From Corynebacterium maris DSM 45190 (lineage in GTDB: Bacteria > Actinomycetota > Actinomycetes > Mycobacteriales > Mycobacteriaceae), in the NCBI RefSeq assembly GCF_000442645.1, contig NC_021915.1, forward strand, positions 1,054,001-1,118,000: a stretch of DNA of 64,000 bases. Direction: 5' to 3'. Within the stretch, counting starts at the first letter, position 1. Every line of letters starts with the position of its first letter. Under the pieces are notes generated by a model. That model ran no database searches, was not told the origin of the DNA, and saw only the letters and a program-made list of their open reading frames with translations. This document shows positions 17,792-26,678 of the stretch, one piece after another. A program made the position numbers and the translations under genes.

Positions 17792-19099
17792 GTGAACGTC
17801 ACCGATCCGCGCCGGCGTATCCCGCGCACCGACCAGCTGCTGGCCCTCCCCGAGGTCGTCGACGCGCCCCTGTCCGACAGCGCCGTCCGCAGCATCGTCG
17901 CCGAGGCCCAAGCCGCCGCCCGCGCCTTAGAGATCACCCCCGAGGCCGTCGTCGACCGCGTCCGGGCCCGCGTCACCGCCGCCCGCGCGACGTCCATGAC
18001 GCCGGTGATCAACGCCACCGGCGTGGTCGTGCACACCAACATCGGCCGCGCCCCGCTCTCCCCGGACGCCCAGCGCGCGCTCATCGACGCCGCCGGATAC
18101 GCCGACGTCGAAATGGATTTGCGCACCGGCCTGCGCTCCACAAACCGCGGCCTGGGGGCGAAGAGCGCCCTGCTCGCCGCCTGCCCCGGCGCGGAGGACG
18201 CGCTGGTGGTCAACAACGGCGCCGCCGCCCTGCTGCTGGCGACCACGGCATTGGCGGAGGGCGGCGAGGTGATCATCTCCCGCGGGGAGCTCATCGAGAT
18301 CGGCGCCGGTTTCCGCTTGCCCGAGCTCATCGAGACCGCGGACGTGCGCTTGCACGAGATCGGGGCGACCAACCGCACCCACCCGGCGGACTACGAGCGC
18401 GCCGCCGAGCGGGAGCGGGCCAAGGCGATCTTGAAGGTGCACCCTTCAAATTTCCGCGTCGAGGGGTTCACCGCCGCGGTGGGCACCGCCCGGCTGCGGC
18501 CGCTGGCCGACGAGAAAGACCTCGCCCTGATCGTGGATTTGGGCTCCGGGCTGCTCACTCATGATCCCGCGTTGCCGGAGGAGCCGGACGTCGCCGCGGA
18601 GATCGCCGCCGGGGCGGACGTGGTCATCGCCTCCGGCGATAAGCTGCTCGGCGGTCCGCAGGCGGGCATCGTGCTGGGCAGATCGTGGGCGATCCAGAAG
18701 TTGAAGAAGCACCCGCTGGCCCGGGCGGTGCGCACCGACAAGCTGCGCCTGGCCGCGCTGGAGGCCACGCTCACGGGCCGCGAGGCGCCGGTCAAACAGT
18801 ACCTGCACGCCGATCCGGCGGAGCTCAAACGCCGCGCTGAGGCGCTCGCGGGATCCGTCGGCGGGGTCGTCGTCGCCCATGACGGCCGGGTCGGCGGGGG
18901 CGGGGCGCCCGGCTTCCCGCTGCCCGGTTACGCCGTGGAGCTGGAGGAGCATCTGGCGGCGAGGTTGCGCGCCGGGGATCCGGTGGTGTTGCCGCGGGTG
19001 CATCAGGGCACGTGCCTGGTGGATCTGCGATGCGTGCCGCCGGAGTTGGATAAGACGGTCGCCGCGGCCATCGCGCGCGCCGAGAAGGAGCAGTCTTAA
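17792..19099 (+). CDS. selA: L-seryl-tRNA(Sec) selenium transferase
   Basis: A 435-residue PLP enzyme that converts Ser-tRNA(Sec) to Sec-tRNA(Sec) using selenophosphate. Visible signatures are NATGVVVHTNIGRAPLS near residue 70, the VVNNGAAALLLA block, and the PLP-lysine segment SGDKLLGGPQAGI near 285. The start is the GTG at 17792 with AGGAGG six bases upstream. The open frame extends further 5' but only into the tRNA. selB starts one base after the TAA, so the two genes form an operon, probably transcribed together with selC. Confidence 0.96.
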   Translation: MNVTDPRRRIPRTDQLLALPEVVDAPLSDSAVRSIVAEAQAAARALEITPEAVVDRVRARVTAARATSMTPVINATGVVVHTNIGRAPLSPDAQRALIDAAGYADVEMDLRTGLRSTNRGLGAKSALLAACPGAEDALVVNNGAAALLLATTALAEGGEVIISRGELIEIGAGFRLPELIETADVRLHEIGATNRTHPADYERAAERERAKAILKVHPSNFRVEGFTAAVGTARLRPLADEKDLALIVDLGSGLLTHDPALPEEPDVAAEIAAGADVVIASGDKLLGGPQAGIVLGRSWAIQKLKKHPLARAVRTDKLRLAALEATLTGREAPVKQYLHADPAELKRRAEALAGSVGGVVVAHDGRVGGGGAPGFPLPGYAVELEEHLAARLRAGDPVVLPRVHQGTCLVDLRCVPPELDKTVAAAIARAEKEQS

Positions 19100-19100
19100 A

Positions 19101-20888
19101 GTGTTTGTCGTCGCCACCGCCGGTCACGTCGACCACGGAAAGTCCACGCTGGTCAAGGCCCTGACGGGCCTGGAGCCGGACCGGTGGGAGGAAGAACGGG
19201 TCCGGGGCCTGACCATCGACCTGGGGTTCGTGTGGACCCGACTGCCCTCGGGCCGTGACGTGGCGTTCGTGGACGTGCCGGGGCACGAGAAGTTTCTGGG
19301 CAACATGCTCGCCGGCGTCGGCCCGGCGCCGGCGGTGCTGTTCGTCGTCGCCGCCGACGAAGGGTGGCAGGAGCAGTCCGACGACCACCGTGACGCCGTC
19401 GACGCTTTTGGCGTCACGGACGCGGTCATCGTGCTCACCCGCGCCGACCGCGCCGATGACGCCCGCAGAGCGGAGACGCAGGCGCAGGTGCGCCGCGAAT
19501 TGGCGAACACCACGCTGTCCGACGCCCCGCTGGTGACCGTCTCTGCCCGCACGGGCGAAGGCGTCGAGGAGCTCAAGGCCACCCTCGACGAGATGCTCGC
19601 GAACGCCCCGCAGCCCGATCCGGAGGCCCGGGTGCGCATGTGGCTGGACCGCGCGTTTTCCATCAAGGGCGCCGGCACCGTCGTCACGGGCACCCTGTCC
19701 GCGGGCACGCTCGCCGAAGGCGACGTGCTCTCCCTGGCCACCGCCGACGGGGTGCGCGAGACCGCCGTGCGTTCCCTGCAATCCGAGGAGACCGCGCACC
19801 AAAGCCTCGGGCCGGCCACCCGCGTGGCCGTGAACCTGCGCGGGGAATCCGCCGACGACATCGCCCGCGGCGACGTCCTGCTGACCCCCGGCGCCTGGCC
19901 GCTGGTCGATCTCGTCGACGTCCGACGCACCACCGGCTCCCCGCTGACAGACGCCCCCAAGGAGGTCGTGGTCCACGTCGGCACCGCCGCCGTGACCGCC
20001 ACCGCCCGCCCCTTCGGCGAAGACCACCTGCGCCTGACGCTGGGCCGGCCGCTGCCGCTGATCATCGGCGACCGGCTGGTGCTGCGCAAACCAGGCTCGC
20101 GCTCCGTGTTCGCGGGCGTGTCCGTCCTGGACCTGGAGCCGCCGCAACTCGGCCGCCGCGGCGACGCGACGCGCCGGGAGGCGACCCTGGCCGGCATGGA
20201 CGCGGCCGGCGACGTCGTCCACGAAGTCACCCGCCGCGGCGCGATGAAACGCGCGGAGCTGGTGCGCGCCGGCGTCGACGCGCCCGCCGAGCCACCGAAG
20301 GGGATCGTCGCCTACCGGGACTGGTGGATCCACGCCCCGCGGCTGATCGCCTGGCGCGACGCGCTGACCGCGGCCGTCGACAAGCACGCCGCCGAGCACC
20401 CGCTCGCCCCGGGGCTGACGCGCGGTGCGGCGCTGACCGAATTGAACCTGCCCGGCGACGACTTGTTGGCGCTGGTGATCGTCGCCGCCAAGCTCGAGCA
20501 GACCGACGGCGTGCTGCGCCGTCCCGGCGCCGCCGTCGACTTAGGCGCCGCGGAAGAGGGCGTCGCCACGCTGGAGCGACGCCTGCGCGAGACCCCCTTC
20601 GAGGCGCCCGAGGCAGACGACCTCGCCGCGCTAGGGCTGGGCGCCAAGCAACTCGCCGCCGCCGAACGTGCCGGCCGGTTGCTGCGCTTAGGCGACGGCA
20701 TCGTCTTACTTCCCGACGCCGCGGTGAAAGCCAAAGCCCTGCTCGCCTCCTTGGAGCAGCCCTTCACCACCTCGCAGGCGCGTAAGAAGCTCGGCACCAC
20801 CCGACGCGTGGCCATCCCTCTGCTCGAGCACATGGACGCACGCGGCATGACCCGGCGCCGCGACGGGGCGAACCGCGAGGTGCTGTAG
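19101..20888 (+). CDS. selB: Selenocysteine-specific translation elongation factor
   Basis: A 595-residue SelB, the GTPase that delivers Sec-tRNA to UGA codons marked by a SECIS. The N-terminal G domain has GHVDHGKSTL (G1), DVPGHEKF (G3) and LTRADRA in the G4 position. EF-Tu-like beta-barrels follow (MWLDRAFSIKGAGTVVTGTL), then C-terminal winged-helix segments that bind the SECIS. The GTG at 19101 was chosen because the homology starts at VATAGHVDHG and AGAAGGAG lies 10 bases upstream, inside selA. The ATG of the next gene directly follows the stop. Confidence 0.96.
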   Translation: MFVVATAGHVDHGKSTLVKALTGLEPDRWEEERVRGLTIDLGFVWTRLPSGRDVAFVDVPGHEKFLGNMLAGVGPAPAVLFVVAADEGWQEQSDDHRDAVDAFGVTDAVIVLTRADRADDARRAETQAQVRRELANTTLSDAPLVTVSARTGEGVEELKATLDEMLANAPQPDPEARVRMWLDRAFSIKGAGTVVTGTLSAGTLAEGDVLSLATADGVRETAVRSLQSEETAHQSLGPATRVAVNLRGESADDIARGDVLLTPGAWPLVDLVDVRRTTGSPLTDAPKEVVVHVGTAAVTATARPFGEDHLRLTLGRPLPLIIGDRLVLRKPGSRSVFAGVSVLDLEPPQLGRRGDATRREATLAGMDAAGDVVHEVTRRGAMKRAELVRAGVDAPAEPPKGIVAYRDWWIHAPRLIAWRDALTAAVDKHAAEHPLAPGLTRGAALTELNLPGDDLLALVIVAAKLEQTDGVLRRPGAAVDLGAAEEGVATLERRLRETPFEAPEADDLAALGLGAKQLAAAERAGRLLRLGDGIVLLPDAAVKAKALLASLEQPFTTSQARKKLGTTRRVAIPLLEHMDARGMTRRRDGANREVL

Positions 20889-21479
20889 ATGGATCTCACC
20901 GACTACTACGGCGCGACCGTGCCCGACCTGCTGCCGGAGCCGCTGAAGCTGCTGTTCGTGGGGATCAACCCGTCGCTGATGTCGGCGGCGACGGGCTCGC
21001 ACTTCGCCCGCAAAGGCAACCGGTTCTGGCCGGCGCTGCACCGCGCCGGGATCACCGAGTGGCTCATCGACGCCTCGGAGGGGTTCCGCCCGGAGGATGA
21101 GGCGCACCTGCACGAGCGCGGGGTGGGCATCACCAACATCGTGTCGGCGGCCACGGCGCGCGCCGACGAGTTGACCCAGCAGCAGATCGAGGAGGGCCTG
21201 GCCCGGTTGCGTGAGCTCGTGGACAAGCGCCGCCCGGCGGTGGTGGCCATCGTGGGCATCACCGCCTGGCGCCAGGGGACGGGGCGCAAGAAGGCGAGCG
21301 TCGGGTGGCAGGACTCGCCGTGGGAGGACGTGGGGGTCTTTCTCGCGCCGAACCCCAGCGGGCTCAACGCGCACTACCAGGTCCCGGACCTGGCGCGCGC
21401 CTACGGGGAGGCGGCGCTGCAGGCGGGCGTGATCACGGCCCTGCCACCGGACGAGGACCCCGCGGAGGATCGAGGCTGA
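20889..21479 (+). CDS. mug: G/U mismatch-specific uracil/thymine DNA glycosylase (Mug family)
   Basis: A 196-residue base-excision glycosylase that removes uracil or ethenocytosine from mismatches. It has the LLFVGINPSLMSAATGSHFARKGNRFW family block (active site GINP-S) near residue 20 and the PNPSGLNAHY block near 155. The ATG abuts the selB TAG without a gap, so it is translationally coupled to selB. No functional tie to selenium is known. The 3' end overlaps the convergent gene by 47 bases. Confidence 0.9.
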   Translation: MDLTDYYGATVPDLLPEPLKLLFVGINPSLMSAATGSHFARKGNRFWPALHRAGITEWLIDASEGFRPEDEAHLHERGVGITNIVSAATARADELTQQQIEEGLARLRELVDKRRPAVVAIVGITAWRQGTGRKKASVGWQDSPWEDVGVFLAPNPSGLNAHYQVPDLARAYGEAALQAGVITALPPDEDPAEDRG

Positions 21480-22239
21480 CCTCGGTGGCGTCGATGAGCG
21501 CTTCCCAGTCGGCGCTCAAGTCGATGGGTTGATAGGGCTGCGGCGGGGGCTCCGACAGCGCCGGCAGCGGTTGCGCGGCGTCGATCAGATCCGCCGCGAC
21601 GTCCACGGCGATGAGGTTGTCGCCGCAGAAGGCCCGGGCGGCCAGCGGGGTGCCGGCCTGCTGGAAGGCGGCGACCTGGCCCGCGAAACCCAACGGCGTC
21701 CGCGCCGCCGGCAACACGCCCAGCGGCCGGTTGTCGTAGACGGCCACGACTTCGTCGGCGACGCTGCTCAACGTCACCAGCAGCTGGGCGGGGGAGACCG
21801 CCGCGATTTCCTCTGCGCTGACCCCGTCCGCGGTGGAGGTGTCCAGCAGGAGGCCTTCACCCTGGGGCAGCAGCAAGGCGGCCGCGGGCAGGGCGTTGCG
21901 GGGCACGGCAAAAGGCGGGGCGGGCAGCAGCACGTCCATGGCCAGCAGCCCGTCGCCGAGGTGGGAGAGCTGGGCGATCGTCGCCGGTTCCATCCCGGAG
22001 CGGTGCACCCGCTGCAGCTGCGGGTACTCCTCCCGTGCCTCGGCGTTCAGCTGCCCCAAGGCGCCGTGGCGGGTACGCACGAACCACCCGCCGGTCACCG
22101 GGTTCGGGGCGAGCGAGACCTGCAGCAGGTCGGTGCTCGCCGCGTGATTCCAGGCGGGCCCCAGCGCCAGCTCCTCGACCTCGTAGGCGCGGGCCTCGCC
22201 CAGCGCGGTGGGCGCCAGGGGGTAGGTGGGTGGCGGCAC
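21433..22239 (-). CDS. Conserved hypothetical protein
   Basis: A 268-residue protein from a GTG at 22239, chosen because AAGGAG lies 7 bases upstream; the open frame itself continues to 22287. No signal peptide or membrane segment is seen. It is rich in Pro and Ala, with PPPQPYQPIDLSADWEALI near the C-terminus. I do not recognise the family. The gene lies just downstream of lplA on the same strand, 26 bases from its stop, so they may be co-transcribed. Confidence 0.65.
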   Translation of the reverse strand: MPPPTYPLAPTALGEARAYEVEELALGPAWNHAASTDLLQVSLAPNPVTGGWFVRTRHGALGQLNAEAREEYPQLQRVHRSGMEPATIAQLSHLGDGLLAMDVLLPAPPFAVPRNALPAAALLLPQGEGLLLDTSTADGVSAEEIAAVSPAQLLVTLSSVADEVVAVYDNRPLGVLPAARTPLGFAGQVAAFQQAGTPLAARAFCGDNLIAVDVAADLIDAAQPLPALSEPPPQPYQPIDLSADWEALIDATEVSLDPPRGPRPVAGP

Positions 22240-22265
22240 GTCACACTCCTTGTCGTCTACAGGGG

Positions 22266-23330
22266 TCAGGGGACCCGGTGCGTCCACTGCTCGGTGGCGA
22301 ACTTCTCGTCGACGAGCGTACGGGCTCGCTCCAGCTCGTCGTCGGTCAGCTCACCGCGCGCCGCCGGGTAGCGGGAGACAAACGTCTCGATCATCGCCTC
22401 GATGAGCTCGGTGCGCGACGCCCCGGTCTGCCGCCGCAGCGGGTCGACGCGCTTTTTCGCGCTGCGCAGGCCTTTCGACGCCAACTTCACCTTACCGGTG
22501 CGCAGGACCTCGCTCATTTTGTCGGCGTCGATGTCGTAGCTCATGGTCACGTGGTGCAACACCGCCGCGCCCAGCCGCTTCTGCGCGGCGCCGCCGATCT
22601 TGCCGCCGTCGGAGGTGATGTCGTTGATGGGCACGTACCACGCATTGACGCCCTGCCCGCCCAGCGCGGCGAGCACCCACTGGTCCAGGTACTGGTAACT
22701 GTCCTCGTACGACAGGCCGCGCACCAGCGACTCGGGCGCGTACAGCGAGTAGGTGATGCAGTTGCCGCCCTCCATGAACATGGCCCCGCCCCCGGAGATG
22801 CGGCGCACCACGGTGATGCCGTGCTCGTCGACGCCGTCGGGATGCACTTCGTTGACGTAGGACTGGTAGGAACCGATGACGGCCGCCTTGTCCCCCCACT
22901 CCCAAAACCGCAGCGTCGGCCCGCGCCGCCCGGCGGCGACCTCGCGGGTGAGGACCTCGTCGAGGGCCACGTTGAGCGGCGTCGGCAGGGTCGGGGAGTG
23001 GATCACGGACCACTCGTGGTCGGTGAAGTCCGTGGCCCCGGTGACGGCGCGGCGGACGGCGACGGCCACGTCGCGGGTGCTGAACCCGTGCAGCTGCAGC
23101 CCGTCGAAAGCGCTCAACGCCTGATCCAGCCGGGCGGTCAACGCCGCGGCGTCCTCGGTGACGGCGGCGCCGACCAAGGCCGGGCCGAGGGCTTCGTAGG
23201 CGTCGTCGGGTTCCAGGAAGAAATCCCCCGAGATCTGCGACGCGGTGATAGTGTCGTCATCGACCTCGACGTCGGCGACGACGAGCTTTCCGCCGGGGAC
23301 CTTGATTTCGAAATGGTGGTGGGTGGTCAT
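22266..23330 (-). CDS. lplA: Lipoate-protein ligase with N-terminal accessory domain
   Basis: A 354-residue ligase attaching lipoate to E2 and GcvH proteins. The catalytic domain (about residues 110-354) has LRFWEWGDKAAVIGSYQ, the RRISGGGAMF lipoate-binding loop, and GGKIGGAAQKR with the active-site Lys. Residues 1-95 (FEIKVPGGKLV, then ISGDFF) look like the small accessory domain that is C-terminal in Escherichia coli LplA, so the order is reversed here. The ATG at 23330 has GGAG just upstream and matches the start of homology. It is divergent from the CorC-like gene. Confidence 0.9.
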   Translation of the reverse strand: MTTHHHFEIKVPGGKLVVADVEVDDDTITASQISGDFFLEPDDAYEALGPALVGAAVTEDAAALTARLDQALSAFDGLQLHGFSTRDVAVAVRRAVTGATDFTDHEWSVIHSPTLPTPLNVALDEVLTREVAAGRRGPTLRFWEWGDKAAVIGSYQSYVNEVHPDGVDEHGITVVRRISGGGAMFMEGGNCITYSLYAPESLVRGLSYEDSYQYLDQWVLAALGGQGVNAWYVPINDITSDGGKIGGAAQKRLGAAVLHHVTMSYDIDADKMSEVLRTGKVKLASKGLRSAKKRVDPLRRQTGASRTELIEAMIETFVSRYPAARGELTDDELERARTLVDEKFATEQWTHRVP

Positions 23331-23441
23331 GTTCTCCGACGTTAGTGCCCGAGCAGGGAACACGGGACAGTCACTCGGCGTTGACACGGGTATGAGCGTT
23401 CCCGACCCTGACTTTTCCGGCCTGGCGATCGGCCCCGAACG

Positions 23442-24794
23442 ATGAGCATCGGGGTCAGCCTGCTGCTGGTGCTGCTGTTCGTGCTCGTCGGCGGGGTCTT
23501 CGCCGCCACGGAGATGGCGCTGGTCAGCTTGCGCGAATCGCAGATCCGCAAGATGGAACGCGGCGGCACGTCCGCCCGCACCGTCGCCGGACTGGCCCGC
23601 GACTCGGGGCGGTTTTTGTCCGCGGTGCAGATCGGAGTCACCTTCGCCGGGTTCTTCTCCTCCGCGTTCGGCGCCTCGACCATCGCCCCGCAGATCGCCC
23701 CGTGGTTGACGCGCCTCGGTCTGAGCGAAGCCATGGCCGGCGGGGTGGCTCTGGTCGTCATGACGCTGCTGGTGTCCTACCTGTCGCTGGTGCTCGGCGA
23801 GCTGGTGCCCAAACGCATCGCGATGCAGAAGGCCGAGGGCTTCAGCCTGGCCGTCGGCCCGACGCTGAACGTCTTCGCCGCCCTCATGCGCCCGGTCATC
23901 TGGCTGATCAACAGTTCCTCGAACGTGATCCTGCGGCTGCTGGGCTTCGACCCCACCGCCCGCACCGAGGAAATGAGCACCGAAGAAGTCCGCGACATTG
24001 TCGCCGCCCACGAAGGCTTCGGACAAACCGAACGGGAGATCCTCGACGACGTCTTCGAGGCCGGGCAACGCCTCGTCGGCGAGGTCATGCGCCACCGCTC
24101 CGACATGATCGCCTACGAAGCGGACGCCACCATCGCCGAGATTCTCTCCGACCTGCACAAACAGCCGTACTCGCGGTATCCCGTCTACGAGGGCACCGTC
24201 GACGCGATCGTCGGCTTCGTGCACGTCCGCGACGTCTTGGGCCGCGCCGCCGACAACGACTACGACGCCCCACTGCGTTCCCTCATGCGCCCGATCGCCC
24301 AATTCCCCGGCACCAACCGGCTGCCGCGGGCGTTGTCGCAGATGCGCGCCTCCGGCAACCACATCGCCATCGTCGTCGACGAATACGGCGGCACCGACGG
24401 CATGGTCACCCTCGAGGACCTCGTGGAGGAACTGGTCGGCGAAATCTGGGACGAATACGACCGCGACGAACGCAGCGCCGCCTTGGCGCTGCACGAGTCC
24501 CGCTCCCTGGAAGCGACGATGAACATCGAGGACTTCGCCGACGCCACCGGCATCGCCCTGCCCGACGGGCCCTACGAGACCGTCGCCGGCTGGCTGCTCA
24601 CCGAACTGGGCCGCCTGGGCAAAACAGGCGACGTCATCCCGATCCCCGCGGAGTTGACCGCTGACCCCGCCGACGACGGTGACAGCGGAATCCATTACCA
24701 AGTCGAGATCAAAGAAGTCGCCGGCAACCGCATCGTGCTCATCGAATTGCGCAAAACCACCGTCGACTGCAAAGACGACGACGCGACCCACTAA
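23442..24794 (+). CDS. CNNM/CorC (hemolysin C-like) membrane protein with CBS pair
   Basis: A 450-residue protein with a DUF21/CNNM transmembrane domain (about residues 1-190, including MSIGVSLLLVLLFVLVGG, GVTFAGFFSSAFGA and VLGELVPKRIAMQKAE), a CBS pair (about 210-330), and a C-terminal CorC_HlyC domain (about 345-440). Such proteins act in Mg/Co efflux or homeostasis; the hemolysin name is historical. It lies 11 bases before the ZIP transporter on the same strand, which makes a metal-handling pair plausible. Confidence 0.9.
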   Translation: MSIGVSLLLVLLFVLVGGVFAATEMALVSLRESQIRKMERGGTSARTVAGLARDSGRFLSAVQIGVTFAGFFSSAFGASTIAPQIAPWLTRLGLSEAMAGGVALVVMTLLVSYLSLVLGELVPKRIAMQKAEGFSLAVGPTLNVFAALMRPVIWLINSSSNVILRLLGFDPTARTEEMSTEEVRDIVAAHEGFGQTEREILDDVFEAGQRLVGEVMRHRSDMIAYEADATIAEILSDLHKQPYSRYPVYEGTVDAIVGFVHVRDVLGRAADNDYDAPLRSLMRPIAQFPGTNRLPRALSQMRASGNHIAIVVDEYGGTDGMVTLEDLVEELVGEIWDEYDRDERSAALALHESRSLEATMNIEDFADATGIALPDGPYETVAGWLLTELGRLGKTGDVIPIPAELTADPADDGDSGIHYQVEIKEVAGNRIVLIELRKTTVDCKDDDATH

Positions 24795-24805
24795 ACTGGC
24801 CGCCT

Positions 24806-25612
24806 ATGTACGATCTCTCGACGATGGCCGTGGCTTTCGCCATGACGCTGGTCGCCGGCCTGGCCACCGGCCTCGGCGGGCTGATCGGCGTGGTCAAACG
24901 CGCGCCGGGGGACAGGTTCATGGCCAGCGCCCTCGGTTTATCCGCCGGCGTCATGCTGTACGTCTCTTTCGTGGAGATCCTGCCCAAGGGAGTGGAGGAC
25001 CTCTCGGAGGCCTGGGGGCAGCGCGCCGGGCCGTGGGCCGCAGTGGCCGCCTTCTTCGGCGGCGTCGCACTCATCGCCGTCATCGACCGGTTCGTGCCGG
25101 AGGAGATCAACCCGCATGAACCGTCGACCGTGACGGGGGTGGCGGGCGACGCCCGCAAACGCAAGATGATGAAGGCCGGGGTGCTCACCGCGGTGGCGTT
25201 GGCCCTGCACAATTTCCCGGAGGGCTTCGCCACCTTCATCGCCGCGCTCGAAGACCCCATGGTCGCGGTGCCGATTGTCGCGGCCATCGCCATCCACAAC
25301 ATCCCGGAGGGCGTGGCCGTGGCCGTGCCGATCCGGGAGGCCACCGGCTCGCGGGCCAAGGGGTTCTGGTGGGCGACGGCCTCCGGCCTAGCGGAGCCGG
25401 CGGGCGCGATCATCGGGTTCGTGATCCTGGCGCCGTTCATCGGGCCGGCGGCGATGGGGCTGTCCTTCGCGGCGGTCGCAGGCATCATGGTGTTCGTCAG
25501 CCTCGACGAGTTGCTGCCGACCGCGGAGGCCACGGGCAAGCACCACCACGCCGTCTATGGGTTGATCGCGGGCATGGCGATCATGGCCCTGTCGCTGCTC
25601 CTGCTGGGCTAA
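24806..25612 (+). CDS. zupT: ZIP-family metal (zinc) transporter, ZupT-like
   Basis: A 268-residue inner-membrane ZIP transporter with about eight helices. The paired metal-site motifs HNFPEG (near residue 133) and HNIPEG (near 165) in helices 4 and 5 identify the ZupT group, which imports Zn and other divalent metals. It is probably co-transcribed with the upstream CorC-like gene. Its TAA interlocks with the convergent DUF808 stop in the tetranucleotide CTAA. Confidence 0.92.
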   Translation: MYDLSTMAVAFAMTLVAGLATGLGGLIGVVKRAPGDRFMASALGLSAGVMLYVSFVEILPKGVEDLSEAWGQRAGPWAAVAAFFGGVALIAVIDRFVPEEINPHEPSTVTGVAGDARKRKMMKAGVLTAVALALHNFPEGFATFIAALEDPMVAVPIVAAIAIHNIPEGVAVAVPIREATGSRAKGFWWATASGLAEPAGAIIGFVILAPFIGPAAMGLSFAAVAGIMVFVSLDELLPTAEATGKHHHAVYGLIAGMAIMALSLLLLG

Positions 25613-26613
25613 TCGTCCTCGCGCGCGGCGTGCTCGACGAGGCGGCGATTGTCGTCGGCGTCGCGTTCGGCGATCTTCAGGTCGGACTTTTCCGCGGAGT
25701 CCCGACCCAGGCGCTGACTGGCGCGGAAGACCTCGATGAAGGCGTAGACGACCAGACCCCAGATCAAGCCGACGACCAGGGAACCGGCGGTGTTGACCAG
25801 CCAGCCCAGGACCCCGCCGCCGACGGTGGTCTCCCAGCCGTGGATGGTTTCGTACGGCCAGGACCAGAACAGCTCGTCCATCCCGAGGACGAGGATGTGG
25901 CCGCCGACCCAGAGCATGGCGAAGGTGCCCACCACCGCGATGACGTTGAGGATCACCGGCATGGCCTTGACCAGGCCGCGGCCCAGGTTGGGGGCCTGTC
26001 CGCGCTTGACCATGCCGAGCCCGATGTCGTCGAGCTTGACTAGGAGCGCGACGGCGCCGTAGACCACCGCGGTGATCAGCACGGCCACGACGATCAGCGT
26101 GGCCAACCGCAGCCAGAAACCATAGTCCAGCACGCTGTTGAGCGAGATGACCATGATTTCCGCGGACAGGATGAGGTCGGTGGTGATCGCGCTGCGCACG
26201 AGTTTGTCCTCCGCCTCCGGGCCCGTCTCCTTCACCGAGACGTCGTGCTCTCCGTGGCCGGTGAGGGCGCCGACGATTTTATGGGCCCCTTCAAAGGCGA
26301 GGTAGGTGCCGCCGAGCATCAGCAGCGGGGTCAATAGCCCGGGCGCCCAGATGGACAGGGCCATGGCGATGGGCAGGATGATGATCAGCTTGTTGATCAA
26401 CGACCCCTTCGTGATCCGCCAGATCATGGGCAGTTCCCGGGCGGGGCTGGCGCCCTCCAGGTAGCCCGGGGTGACGGCGGCGTCGTCGATGACCACGCCC
26501 GCCGATTTCAGGGAGGTTTTGCCTGCCAAGGAGGCGACGTCGTCGACGGTGGCCGCAGCCTTGCGGGCGATCAACGCCACGTCGTCGAGAAGAGCGAGAA
26601 GACCACCGGACAT
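25609..26613 (-). CDS. DUF808 family inner-membrane protein (YedI-like)
   Basis: A 334-residue protein of the DUF808/YedI family. The N-terminal SGGLLALLDDVALIARKAAA with KTSLKSAGVVIDD is diagnostic. About six hydrophobic segments follow between residues 85 and 300. The function is unknown. The C-terminus is charged. It is divergent from the ketopantoate reductase-like gene and its stop interlocks with zupT. Confidence 0.88.
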   Translation of the reverse strand: MSGGLLALLDDVALIARKAAATVDDVASLAGKTSLKSAGVVIDDAAVTPGYLEGASPARELPMIWRITKGSLINKLIIILPIAMALSIWAPGLLTPLLMLGGTYLAFEGAHKIVGALTGHGEHDVSVKETGPEAEDKLVRSAITTDLILSAEIMVISLNSVLDYGFWLRLATLIVVAVLITAVVYGAVALLVKLDDIGLGMVKRGQAPNLGRGLVKAMPVILNVIAVVGTFAMLWVGGHILVLGMDELFWSWPYETIHGWETTVGGGVLGWLVNTAGSLVVGLIWGLVVYAFIEVFRASQRLGRDSAEKSDLKIAERDADDNRRLVEHAAREDD

Positions 26614-26678
26614 GAACGGGCGCCTTTCATACGGGAATCATTGAGGAACCGACATCCTACACCCAGAACCGCAGTAGG

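Noticed and set aside
23331..24791. Upstream extension of the lipoate ligase frame through the CorC-like gene
   Set aside because: The homology starts at 23330 with a proper ribosome site; the extension is antisense to the CorC-like coding sequence and repetitive in His, Gly and Asp.
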